From assembly GCA_902772085.1 (NCBI GenBank), contig CACXZL010000065.1, positions 1 to 7,964 on the forward strand: 7,964 bases of DNA, in the 5' to 3' direction. Positions 1 through 7,112 of the stretch are shown here, piece by piece (position 1 is the stretch's first letter; every line of letters starts with the position of its first letter). The stretch comes from an uncultured Coriobacteriaceae bacterium. GTDB taxonomy: Bacteria; Actinomycetota; Coriobacteriia; Coriobacteriales; Atopobiaceae. Below the pieces are notes generated by a model that was given only the letters and a program-made list of their open reading frames with translations, was not told the DNA's origin and ran no database searches. A program made the translations under genes and the position numbers.

Positions 1-1173
1 TGGGGTGCGCTTTTCCCCGTCCTCTCCATCGTCGCCACCCAGCTCGCGGGTGCCGAGCAAGCGGGCATGTTTTCCATGGCCTTCACGACGGCGACGCTTT
101 TGCTCTACGTGGGCAACTATGGAGTGCGCACGTATCAGGTCTCCGACATCGATGAGGCCGACTCGTTTGCGTCCTATCAGGTCCAGCGTATCGCCACCGT
201 AATCATCATGCTCCTCGTGGGCTGGCTGTGGTGTGCCGTTCGCAACTACGATCCCACGATGAGTCTCATCACATGGGGCGCCATAGGCTTTCGTGCGGTG
301 GATGCGTTGGCCGATACCTACGAGGCTCGTTTGCAGCAGATGGGCAAACTCTATCTGCCCGGTGTCTCTCAGGCTGTACGCTCAGTGGCGGGCGTGGTGG
401 TCTTTACGCTCTTGTTGTTTGTGACGCGCAATCTCGTGGTGGCGAGCATCGGTATGGCCATCTCGGCAGTCGTGACGTTTGTGCTGCTCACGATGCCGTT
501 GGCGTATCTCGAGACACCAAAGTCGCGTGGCTTCGAGCTCATGGAGGTACAGGAGCTCTTCGTGGAGTGCTTTCCGTCGTTTGCGGCGCTCTTTCTCTTT
601 GCACTCATCGAGACGGTTCCCAAGTTTGCCATGGAAGGCGTGCTGCCGTATGAGAGCCAGGTGTATTTCAACGCCATTTATTTTCCAGCGCAGTCCATCC
701 TCATGATCGTGGGCTTCGTGTACAAGCCTCAGCTCGTGCGTATCGCAAACGTCTGGGCAGATCCTGGCGCTCGTGCAAAGTTTGACCTGATCGTTCTTGC
801 CATGCTGTGCGTATGCATAGTGGTGACGCTGGGCATGCTCTTTGTGTTTGGTGTCGTGGGCGTGTGGCTCAATGGGGTGATGTATGGCGTGGACTTCGAG
901 CCGTACCGGATGGCGCAGTATCTCATGATCGTAGCAGGGGGCCTATCTGCGGCCATCGACTTCCTGTATCAGGTGATCACGGTGCTCCGTCGGCAAGCGC
1001 AGGCGACAGTGACGTATCTTATAGCCTTCGGCGTCGTGGTCCTGTCGTCTATCGTGCTTGTGCGGCTGGTGGGCTTCGACGGGGCGGTGTACTCGTATCT
1101 TGCAGTTATGGTGGTCTTGTTTGCCTTGTTGATGGTGCAGTATGCGATGATGCGCATTGCGGGTAGAAGGTAA
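1..1173 (+). CDS. Polysaccharide flippase (Wzx/MATE-like), 5'-truncated
   Basis: The reading frame is open from the first base, giving 390 visible residues before a TAA stop; the true start lies outside the window. The protein is almost entirely hydrophobic, with about 11-12 predicted membrane segments separated by short charged loops. Near the visible N-terminus is a stretch ending in YVGNYGVRTYQVSD, which resembles the second-helix region of O-antigen/teichoic-acid flippases (Wzx, MOP superfamily: helices, then a G-x-R-T-Y-Q-V turn). Such proteins move undecaprenyl-linked sugar repeat units across the cytoplasmic membrane. Family members are usually about 420-500 residues, so roughly 40-80 residues are probably missing. 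A cell-surface polymer gene (CapA family) follows on the same strand. The fold class is fairly certain; the substrate cannot be read from sequence. Confidence 0.8.
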   Translation, partial: WGALFPVLSIVATQLAGAEQAGMFSMAFTTATLLLYVGNYGVRTYQVSDIDEADSFASYQVQRIATVIIMLLVGWLWCAVRNYDPTMSLITWGAIGFRAVDALADTYEARLQQMGKLYLPGVSQAVRSVAGVVVFTLLLFVTRNLVVASIGMAISAVVTFVLLTMPLAYLETPKSRGFELMEVQELFVECFPSFAALFLFALIETVPKFAMEGVLPYESQVYFNAIYFPAQSILMIVGFVYKPQLVRIANVWADPGARAKFDLIVLAMLCVCIVVTLGMLFVFGVVGVWLNGVMYGVDFEPYRMAQYLMIVAGGLSAAIDFLYQVITVLRRQAQATVTYLIAFGVVVLSSIVLVRLVGFDGAVYSYLAVMVVLFALLMVQYAMMRIAGRR

Positions 1174-1199
1174 GGGACGTAGGCTTGCTCGGCCCCATC

Positions 1200-1221
1200 G
1201 CCCTGGCTACGGGGCTAGGGC
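1200..1221 (+). terminator. GC-rich hairpin after flippase gene, possible terminator
   Basis: GCCCTGGCT pairs with GGGGCTAGGGC-side bases to give a 9-bp stem, including two G-T wobbles, with a 4-nt loop, 27 bp after the flippase stop. No T-run follows, so it is not a canonical intrinsic terminator; it may be a weak terminator or an mRNA 3' stabiliser. Confidence 0.4.
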
Positions 1222-1244
1222 AGACCTGGGACGCACACCTCCGC

Positions 1245-1276
1245 GCGTGCGCATGTATGGGCGTGCGCATGTATGG
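1245..1276. repeat. Exact 16-bp tandem duplication
   Basis: The 16-mer GCGTGCGCATGTATGG occurs twice back to back (1245-1260 and 1261-1276) in the gap between the flippase and capA. It lies about 100 bp upstream of the capA start. It could be a slippage product or a doubled regulatory site; nothing in the sequence decides between these. Confidence 0.8.
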
Positions 1277-1373
1277 TGTCTGAGCGGCATAGAACGGTGT
1301 ATTATCGGTTTGATACCGCCAAAATAGCGGAAATGGGATACTATTTGTATAGCCAATGGGAGGAGACACAATC
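1277..1373 (+). promoter_or_regulatory. Upstream region of capA with RBS and small inverted repeat
   Basis: This AT-richer stretch precedes capA. It holds a TTGATA box (1310-1315), a small inverted repeat CCGC/GCGG (1316-1319 and 1327-1330, 7-nt loop) and TACTAT (1339-1344). The spacing between the two boxes (23 bp) is too long for a standard sigma-70 promoter, so promoter position is uncertain. The ribosome binding site GGAGGAG (1359-1365) is clear; it is 8 nt from the ATG at 1374 and rules out the ATG at 1356, which overlaps it. Confidence 0.4.
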
Positions 1374-2867
1374 ATGGCTCAAAAGCAACCACATCGTCGC
1401 CAGCCCGCAGACCACCAGCCCGTAGAACCCCAAAGAGGTCGTCGACCTGCTCAGCGCAAGGCGCCAAGCGCTCAGCGTCCCACGGGCGAGGGCGGACGTC
1501 GGCGTCCAGCCCATGCCGCCCCAAGTGCCCATGCGACTCCTGTGCGCCGGCCGGCTGCGAGACGGCGTTCCTCCTTGCCCATCGTCATCATATCCGCGGT
1601 AACGGTAATGATCGCCGGCGCCCTGACGTTCTTTGTGCTGCGCTCCTGTGTGAGTGGCGGCGATACGGGGACGCAAGACGCAGGTCAGAATGGTGCCGCA
1701 GCGGATGGGCAGGCAGGCGGGACGGCCGATGCCGCCACCGGAAAGGCACGTGACGGTTCTGTGGACATAAACCTGCTGATGGTGGGCGACATCCTCTTCC
1801 ATTATCAGGTACGCCAGAGTGGACTCAAAGATGACGGCACGCGCAACTACGACCACGTGTATGCGCACGTGCTTGACGAGTTGAAGGATTTCGACATCAA
1901 GGTGCTGAACCAGGAGACGCCGCTTGGCGGAAACGTCTACACTGGGACGGCACCCGATGGCTATGACGGCTATCCCGAGTTCAATGGTCCTCAGGAGATG
2001 GGAGACGCGGAAGCCAAGGCTGGGTTCAACGTGGCGCTCAAGGCGACCAACCATGCGATGGACAACAGCGGCAACTTTGATGACCCCTATACGTTGGTAA
2101 AGAGCGAGCAAGAGTTCTGGACGAAGAAGCATCCCGAGATGAATGTCATCGGCGAGGCGATATTGTCTGACTCCAACTCCACCGCGGACGACGTGTACGT
2201 GTACGAGAAGGACGGCTTCAAGGTGGCTCTGCTCAACTACACGCAGGACCTGAATGGCAACGAGTCACACGACAGGCAGGGCGTCGTCTCTATGCTGGAA
2301 GAGGAGCACGTGAAAAACACCATGGCAAAGGCTCGTGAGCTGGCCGACATGATCGTGGTGTTTCCCCATTGGGGCGAAGAGTACAATCTGGAGCCGGTAG
2401 AGATGCAGCACGAATGGGCGAAAACGTTCATCGACGAAGGAGCTGACGTCATCATAGGCAATCACCCGCATGTCATCGAGCCAGTGGTGGCGCTTGAAGG
2501 CAAGGACGGGAAGAAGGTGCCATGCTATTGGTCTACGGGCAACTTCATCAGCACCTCTCCCAGCAACGAGAGTCTTGTAGGTGGCATCGCCGAGGTAAAG
2601 TTGCACAAAGACAAGGACGGCAACTGCTCGGTGACGTCCGCGCAGTTCAAGCCGATTATTTCTCACCTCGGTCTCAGCACCGACATGACCACCTACCTCG
2701 TCAGCGACTGGACCGACGAGCTGGCGGCGTCCAACTGGCTCAACACCACCGTGAACCCAAACACCGACAACACCTCGCTGACGCCTGCCTGGGCTCACGA
2801 GTTCTGTGCCGGTGTGCTCGGATCGGGCTATGACCCAAAGACAGGCGTCTTTGATTTGAAACTGTAG
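1374..2867 (+). CDS. CapA family membrane-anchored protein
   Basis: 497 residues. The start at 1374 is chosen because GGAGGAG sits 8 nt upstream; the in-frame ATG at 1356 would lie within that site. Residues 1-65 are an Arg/Pro/Ala-rich cytoplasmic tail, about 68-89 are one membrane helix, and about 92-130 are a Gly/Ala/Asp-rich linker. The rest is an extracellular CapA/PgsA metallophosphatase-like domain. Visible hallmarks are LLMVGDI with Gly-Asp at about 138-139, the ATNHAMD motif at about 224-230, FPHWGEEY at about 330-337, and GADVIIGNHPHVIEP at about 356-370, followed by YWSTGNF. The GD, NH, HWG-E and NHPH residues are the family's predicted metal-binding set, and all are present. CapA was named for capsular poly-gamma-glutamate synthesis, but no capB/capC homologue is visible here, so a broader cell-envelope polymer role is more likely. 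The upstream flippase supports an envelope context. Confidence 0.9.
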   Translation: MAQKQPHRRQPADHQPVEPQRGRRPAQRKAPSAQRPTGEGGRRRPAHAAPSAHATPVRRPAARRRSSLPIVIISAVTVMIAGALTFFVLRSCVSGGDTGTQDAGQNGAAADGQAGGTADAATGKARDGSVDINLLMVGDILFHYQVRQSGLKDDGTRNYDHVYAHVLDELKDFDIKVLNQETPLGGNVYTGTAPDGYDGYPEFNGPQEMGDAEAKAGFNVALKATNHAMDNSGNFDDPYTLVKSEQEFWTKKHPEMNVIGEAILSDSNSTADDVYVYEKDGFKVALLNYTQDLNGNESHDRQGVVSMLEEEHVKNTMAKARELADMIVVFPHWGEEYNLEPVEMQHEWAKTFIDEGADVIIGNHPHVIEPVVALEGKDGKKVPCYWSTGNFISTSPSNESLVGGIAEVKLHKDKDGNCSVTSAQFKPIISHLGLSTDMTTYLVSDWTDELAASNWLNTTVNPNTDNTSLTPAWAHEFCAGVLGSGYDPKTGVFDLKL

Positions 2868-2894
2868 TGGGGCATTCCCTTTACATCGTCTCGT

Positions 2895-2945
2895 TTGCCG
2901 CAAGGGGGTCCCTACCTAAAGGAGGTGGGACACCCCTTGCGGCAA
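2895..2945. terminator. Long hairpin between convergent genes, probable bidirectional terminator
   Basis: A perfect 13-bp stem (TTGCCGCAAGGGG at 2895-2907 with its complement at 2933-2945) continues, after a one-base bulge, into a further 5 bp. A second bulge leads to a 4-bp tip closed by a 5-nt loop, giving about 22 pairs in total. It lies between the stop of capA (2867) and the stop of the minus-strand Gx gene (2973), where a shared terminator is expected. Neither side has a clean T-run; the plus strand continues TTATGGTATTT. The apparent AAAGGAGGT Shine-Dalgarno inside it belongs to the tip stem and has no gene after it. Confidence 0.7.
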
Positions 2946-2972
2946 TTATGGTATTTCACGTGAATCGTCCCC

Positions 2973-4076
2973 TCAAACGGCCCTTGGCGACTCGAAGGCC
3001 TGCTTTTCAAGACGCTCATATATTTGTGGGATGAGCTCAGGAATGCTGCGCAGCGTGAACTCGCCTGGTTTGAGCGTGCTCGAGAGGGTGGGGAGGAGCC
3101 GAATGGCCACATCGAAGGCGAGAAGGAATCCCCGCGTGCGGATTCCGAGCCGCTCGAGTGGTGCGACGAGCCTTCCCATGAATGCGGCCAGATTGCGCAA
3201 GGGTACCATGCGCATGAATGCCGTACACGCAGAAGCCACCCCGATAAGTCGCAAGAGGGAACGAAGCGACTCTTCCACGGCAGTGTTTGGCGAGTTGAAA
3301 AGCTGCATCACGAACGCAAAGGCTGCAAACACGACCATAGGTCTGAGCGAGCGCATCAATCTGGTGAGCCCCACGCGTGCGAGCGCACACGTGAGCAGAC
3401 CAGCCGCGCATAGAAAGCCGAGCACTTCGAAGCTGCTCACGTGGAGGATTGCTATGACGTACGCGACGAGCACTGCGGGAGGGAACATACTCAGATGCTC
3501 TTTGGAGGTGGAGTCTGTTTGAGCATGTGTGTCTTGCGTCCAATGAAGAGTCTCGCTGGAGGCACCGGTCGATTCGTTGGGAATGCGACTTGCAAGACCT
3601 TTGGCCAGAAACCCGCAGATTGCCCCCGTCACGCATCCCGCGATCATAAGTGCGGGCGCAAGATACCACACAATGGACGTGCCGAGTAGAACGGATGCCA
3701 CGACGAGCTGGCCGACTTCATGCAAGAGCGCTCCGACGATGGAGAGCATGGGCAGCTGCATGCTGCGAAGCATCGAGAGCGGGGCCATGCCAGCGAAGGC
3801 TAGCAGCGATCCTGCAGCAGCGTAAGCCATCGTGAGCGGTGACCCGAAGATGAGGCTCGTCGAGAGGACCTTGATAGCACTGATGGCAAATGCGCCGGAT
3901 ATGTCATGACCGTCGAGCGCCACGAGCACGGCGATGTTTGCGAGGCCGAGTTTCACGCCGGGGATGGGTATGGGAATGAACGTCTCCGCATACCCGAGAA
4001 GCATGGCAAGGGCCGACAAGACTCCTATGCGAGCCCAACGGTGGGCCTCTTGGGGAGTGAGACTGCTGGTTGTCAT
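2973..4076 (-). CDS. Gx transporter / EetB-like membrane protein fused to EcfT-like domain
   Basis: 367 residues. The start at 4076 is 2 bp after the stop of the upstream gene with no strong ribosome site of its own, so translation is probably coupled. An upstream extension in the same frame reads only the shadow of that gene. Residues about 12-165 match the Gx transporter family (also named heptaprenyl diphosphate synthase component I): the signature ETFIPIPIPGVKLGLANI lies at 31-48, with several hydrophobic helices and an HEVGQL motif near 119. Residues about 166-195 are a polar, Ser/Thr-rich linker. Residues about 197-367 are hydrophobic and resemble the CbiQ/EcfT transmembrane component of ECF transporters, including the pattern PLERLGI then AIRLLPTL at 306-331. 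The Ala-Arg-Gly ATPase-coupling motif expected after that region is not seen. In Firmicute electron-transfer loci the equivalent N-terminal protein is called EetB. The role is inferred from family and neighbours, not proven. Confidence 0.8.
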   Translation of the reverse strand: MTTSSLTPQEAHRWARIGVLSALAMLLGYAETFIPIPIPGVKLGLANIAVLVALDGHDISGAFAISAIKVLSTSLIFGSPLTMAYAAAGSLLAFAGMAPLSMLRSMQLPMLSIVGALLHEVGQLVVASVLLGTSIVWYLAPALMIAGCVTGAICGFLAKGLASRIPNESTGASSETLHWTQDTHAQTDSTSKEHLSMFPPAVLVAYVIAILHVSSFEVLGFLCAAGLLTCALARVGLTRLMRSLRPMVVFAAFAFVMQLFNSPNTAVEESLRSLLRLIGVASACTAFMRMVPLRNLAAFMGRLVAPLERLGIRTRGFLLAFDVAIRLLPTLSSTLKPGEFTLRSIPELIPQIYERLEKQAFESPRAV

Positions 4077-4078
4077 CG

Positions 4079-4534
4079 TTAGCGGGCGACCAAATCGACG
4101 TTGTCCGTAGAGGCGGCGCTGCCGTTGTCGCCGTAGGAGACGGCGGTTGTGTCGAGCTCGCCACTTGAGGACCCTTGCGCAACGATCTCGACCCACAGCT
4201 TGTGCGGGAGGCAGATGATTTGCTGGCCGGGCTGTGAGATGGGCTGCTGCTGCGTGCAGTTGCCGTGCGGGCAGTCTGCCTCGGTCATGCGCACGGTGCC
4301 GTTTGCTATGGTGACTACATTGCGGCCAAGGCTCGTCTGGAACTCTAGGGTATTGTCTGTGTCAAGCGAGGCGGTGCGTTTGCCGCCTTCGCCGTCGTGA
4401 ACGATGACCACGAGGCCTCCGCGCGGCGCTCCTTGGGTGTCGAGATAGCCTACTGCCAAGAATGATCCGGCAAGTATGGCTACTATTGCGATGCCGGCGA
4501 TGATGGTGGCCAGGTGCGTACGTATGAACTGCAT
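4079..4534 (-). CDS. NusG domain II-containing membrane protein (EetA-like)
   Basis: 151 residues. The start at 4534 has AGAGGAG just upstream (4 nt gap); an in-frame ATG at 4573 adds 13 residues without a ribosome site. One membrane helix (about 9-30) anchors a small extracytoplasmic domain. The core matches the NusG_II/EetA type: beta-strand-like stretches followed by ADCPHGNCTQ at about 87-95 and QQIICLPHKLWVEIV at about 104-118. The three cysteines (88, 93, 108) of the CPxxxC...CLP signature are all present. A low-complexity Ser/Gly/Asp tail of about 30 residues follows. It is cotranscribed with the Gx-transporter gene, 2 bp downstream, and divergent from apbE. This gene pair is conserved in flavin-based extracellular electron transfer loci, where it is proposed to link membrane quinol to exported flavin proteins. 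Despite the domain name there is no transcription-factor NGN/KOW domain. Confidence 0.85.
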   Translation of the reverse strand: MQFIRTHLATIIAGIAIVAILAGSFLAVGYLDTQGAPRGGLVVIVHDGEGGKRTASLDTDNTLEFQTSLGRNVVTIANGTVRMTEADCPHGNCTQQQPISQPGQQIICLPHKLWVEIVAQGSSSGELDTTAVSYGDNGSAASTDNVDLVAR

Positions 4535-4704
4535 GCCGCTCCTCTGTGCGAGTCGATGTGCCTCGGGTAGCACAATACGTTAGGGTACAACAAAACTCGC
4601 TCGTTGGTGTGCCGTCGTTTGGGATCTGTCCGCGATGCGTAGGTGCTAGACTACTGCGGTAACCGTCCGCCATGACGCCCGACGAGCATGAAGAGAGGAA
4701 CGGA
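4535..4704. promoter_or_regulatory. Divergent promoter region between NusG-II gene and apbE
   Basis: This 170-bp gap separates the divergently transcribed NusG-II and apbE genes, so both promoters should lie here. On the plus strand TGCTAGACT (4644-4652) looks like an extended -10, but its -35 is not clear; TTGGGA (4619-4624) is 22 bp away. AGAGAGG (4692-4698) is the apbE ribosome site. No operator or riboswitch is recognisable. Confidence 0.45.
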
Positions 4705-5706
4705 ATGAAGGTCTCACGAAGGAGTTTCTTGCGTTTGTGTGCGGCATGTGCGACGGCTCCCCTCTGGGCGGCTCCACTTTCGGGGTGCGCCGCAAGACCT
4801 GAGTTTGTGCAGCGGACCTTCTTCAATTTCGATACCGTTTGCACGCTGGGTGGGGTCATGGACCAGAGCGTCCTCAACGAGGCTCAGGAGATGTGTGAGC
4901 ACTTTGAGCAGTTGTTTTCTCGCACTATCGCCACTAGTGACGTGGCACGTATCAACGCGGCGGCGGGGGAGGTGGTGGAAGTGGATTCCCAGACCGCTGA
5001 GCTCGTGCGCCTCGCGTTGGGGTATTGCGAGAGGTCGGACGGGCTTTTCGATATCACGATTGGGGCGGTGAGCGAGCTTTGGGATTTCGCGGAGGGGGTC
5101 GTGCCGAGCGATGAGGCGATTGCCGACGCGCTTCCCCATGTGGGTTGGCAACGCGTAGTCGTAGGGCAAAACACCGTGCGGTTGGAGGATCCTGACGCGC
5201 GCATCGATCTCGGCGGCATCGCGAAGGGCTACATTACCGATCGGCTCATGGAGCTGTACGCGACCCGTGGTGTGACGGATGCGTTTGTAAATCTTGGCGG
5301 CAACGTGGCAGTGATGGGGCACAACTCCGAGGGAAGGGCATGGAACGTAGGCGTACGCGATCCTGAGGATGCGAGTGGCACGCAAGTCGTGGCGACCATC
5401 AGCACCGAGGGCGGATCGCTGGTCACCAGTGGCTTGTACGAGCGGTCCTTTGAGAAGGATGGCAAGCGTTACTGGCATATCCTCGATCCGCGAACGGGCT
5501 ATCCCGTGCAGACAGACGTGGTGTCAGCGTCGGTGTATGCGCGGGCGTCCATCGATGGGGATGGCTACACCAAGCCCCTCTTTATGATGGAACGTGACGA
5601 CGCCCTTGCGTTTGTCGAATCGCATGAAGGCATCGAGGCGCTGCTTATCGCCGCCGATGGCAACATCTTCACCACCCGCAACGCTCATTTTGTCAAAAGG
5701 AGCTAG
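4705..5706 (+). CDS. apbE: FAD:protein FMN transferase, Tat-type lipoprotein
   Basis: 333 residues. The start at 4705 has AGAGAGG 6 nt upstream; the earlier in-frame ATG at 4672 has no such site and would bury the signal peptide. The N-terminus has a twin-arginine-like motif (SRRSFLRL, 4-11) and a lipobox LSGC ending in Cys28, so the mature protein should be lipid-anchored outside the membrane. ApbE hallmarks follow in order: SDGLFDITIGAVSELWDF (111-128), DLGGIAKGY (168-176), VNLGGN (195-200), TSGLYER (241-247), and HILDPRTGYP (258-267). The enzyme hydrolyses FAD and attaches FMN covalently to Thr or Ser of exported flavoproteins. The metal-site segment is unusual: DGDGYTKPLF (284-293) in place of the common D-A-x-x-T pattern. 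Divergent NusG-II and Gx genes suggest a shared redox role. The substrate flavoprotein is not in this window. Confidence 0.93.
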   Translation: MKVSRRSFLRLCAACATAPLWAAPLSGCAARPEFVQRTFFNFDTVCTLGGVMDQSVLNEAQEMCEHFEQLFSRTIATSDVARINAAAGEVVEVDSQTAELVRLALGYCERSDGLFDITIGAVSELWDFAEGVVPSDEAIADALPHVGWQRVVVGQNTVRLEDPDARIDLGGIAKGYITDRLMELYATRGVTDAFVNLGGNVAVMGHNSEGRAWNVGVRDPEDASGTQVVATISTEGGSLVTSGLYERSFEKDGKRYWHILDPRTGYPVQTDVVSASVYARASIDGDGYTKPLFMMERDDALAFVESHEGIEALLIAADGNIFTTRNAHFVKRS

Positions 5707-5719
5707 AGGCGTTTTGACA
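5691..5719 (+). terminator. Inverted repeat overlapping the apbE stop codon
   Basis: A perfect 8-bp inverted repeat, TGTCAAAA (5691-5698) and TTTTGACA (5712-5719), flanks a 13-nt loop that contains the apbE stop. It is followed by T-rich sequence (TTT, then CTTTTGTTTT at 5729-5738). It may end apbE transcription, but the stem is AT-rich and weak. Confidence 0.4.
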
Positions 5720-5742
5720 TTTCACCGCTTTTGTTTTCCCCA

Positions 5743-6729
5743 TCAGTAACTTGCGACGCGAGGGATTCCGTATCCGCTCGGTATGCCGAACGACGTCAAT
5801 ATGTGGCAGAACTTGCGTGTGTTGACAACGTCTCTATACGAGAAACGCATTACTTTGGAGCCTGATCCCGTAAGCCTTGATTCACGGAGCCTCTCATTTG
5901 CGAAGACATCTACGGCATCGAGCCCATTGGTCATCACGGGATTCTTGTACTTTTCGCGGCCGTCCATCTCACCGATGATGTTGCCGCTGGGCAACCTCCA
6001 GTAAAAGTCAACTCGATACTCTTCGCTGGGGTTCACGAGGTCGGGAATGCCGACTTGCAACTCTGGTGGCATATAGCCGTTTGCAATCATCGTCGCACGA
6101 GCAATTGACTCACCGCCGCTCTCTGCGAGACCGTTTGCGAGTGCGGCGGTCTCCTTCGCGCGCCACGAATCGAGATAATGGCCTCGCATTGGTTCGAGCA
6201 GCCGTACGAGCTCGGAGCTTTTCATGTCCGTGGTCCGCAGTACGGAATCTGCGAGCGCGAGGCCTTCTGAAAAACTACTGCTATTGATGGTGTCGAAGAG
6301 GGTGCGGGCTATAGATGTCACTTGTATACCATTAACTTCAGTTATTTCATCGTTGGTAATGACATGCCGTACGATCTTTCGGCTACTTCGTGAATGCGAC
6401 TGTCGTGTACATCGAACGTGAATGACGTCAAGTCGTCTGTATGAAACGGAGAGTCCATAAAGAACGGCGGCGGAAAAGCTGGCAAAGACCCAAGTGGGAT
6501 GAAGCTGTGCGAGCGTGCGGAGCTTGCACTGCTCTTGTTCGAGGCGGCTGAGCGATGACCAATGATCGGGCAGGGCGTATATGCGCGGAGCGGGAGATAC
6601 CAAATCCGCACGAATACATGCTCGTCTGAGTTGTCGTGCATCTGAAGCGGAGCGGGGATATATGCAGGTCTTCATTGTGTGCGCCTGTGCGAGCCGTTCG
6701 CGCAAGTCGGAGCCGATTCCTTTGCTCAT
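5743..6729 (-). CDS. AbiEi-like winged-helix protein with PD-(D/E)xK/DUF559-like C-terminus
   Basis: 328 residues. The start at 6729 has AAAGG about 7 nt upstream; the next in-frame Met (residue 19) has no ribosome site. Residues about 30-58 resemble the wing of AbiEi-type antitoxin domains (ADLVSPAPRIYALP), followed by ASFSAAVLYGL (83-93) and VTSIARTLFDTI (137-148). These patterns are common in actinobacterial AbiEi-like proteins. Residues about 203-305 resemble DUF559/Vsr-like PD-(D/E)xK nuclease folds: a Glu in GGES (207), Asp in YRVDFYW (241), Glu-x-Asp-Gly in GEMDGREKY (254-257), then MRFSYRDVV. No AbiEii-type toxin partner is adjacent on either side, so calling it an antitoxin would go too far. 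Base composition appears lower in G+C than the flanking genes, which hints at horizontal transfer. The cellular role is unknown. Confidence 0.75.
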   Translation of the reverse strand: MSKGIGSDLRERLAQAHTMKTCIYPRSASDARQLRRACIRADLVSPAPRIYALPDHWSSLSRLEQEQCKLRTLAQLHPTWVFASFSAAVLYGLSVSYRRLDVIHVRCTRQSHSRSSRKIVRHVITNDEITEVNGIQVTSIARTLFDTINSSSFSEGLALADSVLRTTDMKSSELVRLLEPMRGHYLDSWRAKETAALANGLAESGGESIARATMIANGYMPPELQVGIPDLVNPSEEYRVDFYWRLPSGNIIGEMDGREKYKNPVMTNGLDAVDVFANERLRESRLTGSGSKVMRFSYRDVVNTRKFCHILTSFGIPSGYGIPRVASY

Positions 6730-7112
6730 GGCATGCCTTTCACTAGATATTGAAATAGGAGCGCACTACCATACGAGAGGCTGCTAGCGGCAAAATCGCA
6801 GTTGGCGCGCGGTAAATGCGCGGACGCTCGCCACGCTTTTGAGGCGAGGTGGCCATAGCCCCTGCTATTATCGGAGTTCTATATAAAGGTTGGAATTGTC
6901 CAATAGATGTGCACGTCGATTTGAGAATTGTTTATTCACGAAATACGCACAATACATAAAAAGAACCAAACGTTGGCTCGCCACCGAGTGCGTTTTTTCG
7001 TGCGGCAGAGGGCACGTGTCAAGACTGACGGATGTTGATGTGTGGGCATGGCGCGTACGTATCTCAGGGAGACCTCGATGTGCAACATCCGTGTTCGGAT
7101 TGGCCATCAACA
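6730..7112. other. AT-rich non-coding region with inverted repeats, left of the array
   Basis: No convincing gene is seen in these 383 bp. The stretch about 6866-6975 is clearly AT-rich compared with the rest of the window and contains TATATAAA (6880-6887) and TTTATTCACG. A 6-bp inverted repeat CTCGCC/GGCGAG (6827-6832 and 6843-6848) lies upstream of the 6729 gene. A short stem CTCG/CGAG followed by TTTTTT (6977-6998) is a weak terminator-like element on the plus strand. Two nested inverted repeats begin at 7029. The promoter of the 6729 gene should be in the left part, but no clear -35/-10 pair is seen. Confidence 0.5.

Noticed and set aside
1341..2132. Minus-strand 263-residue open frame over capA
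   Set aside because: It lies opposite a gene with all CapA motifs and a strong ribosome site; its composition is that of an antisense shadow.
2265..2903. Minus-strand 212-residue open frame over the 3' part of capA
   Set aside because: Its start lies inside the terminator hairpin, it has no recognisable domain, and it overlaps the conserved CapA catalytic region.
2918..2926. AAAGGAGGT as a ribosome binding site
   Set aside because: It forms the tip of the hairpin and no start codon with a real reading frame follows at proper spacing on the plus strand.
6730..7112. tRNA or other known RNA gene in the non-coding region
   Set aside because: No T-loop GGTTCRA motif, acceptor-stem pairing or recognisable riboswitch core was seen by eye.
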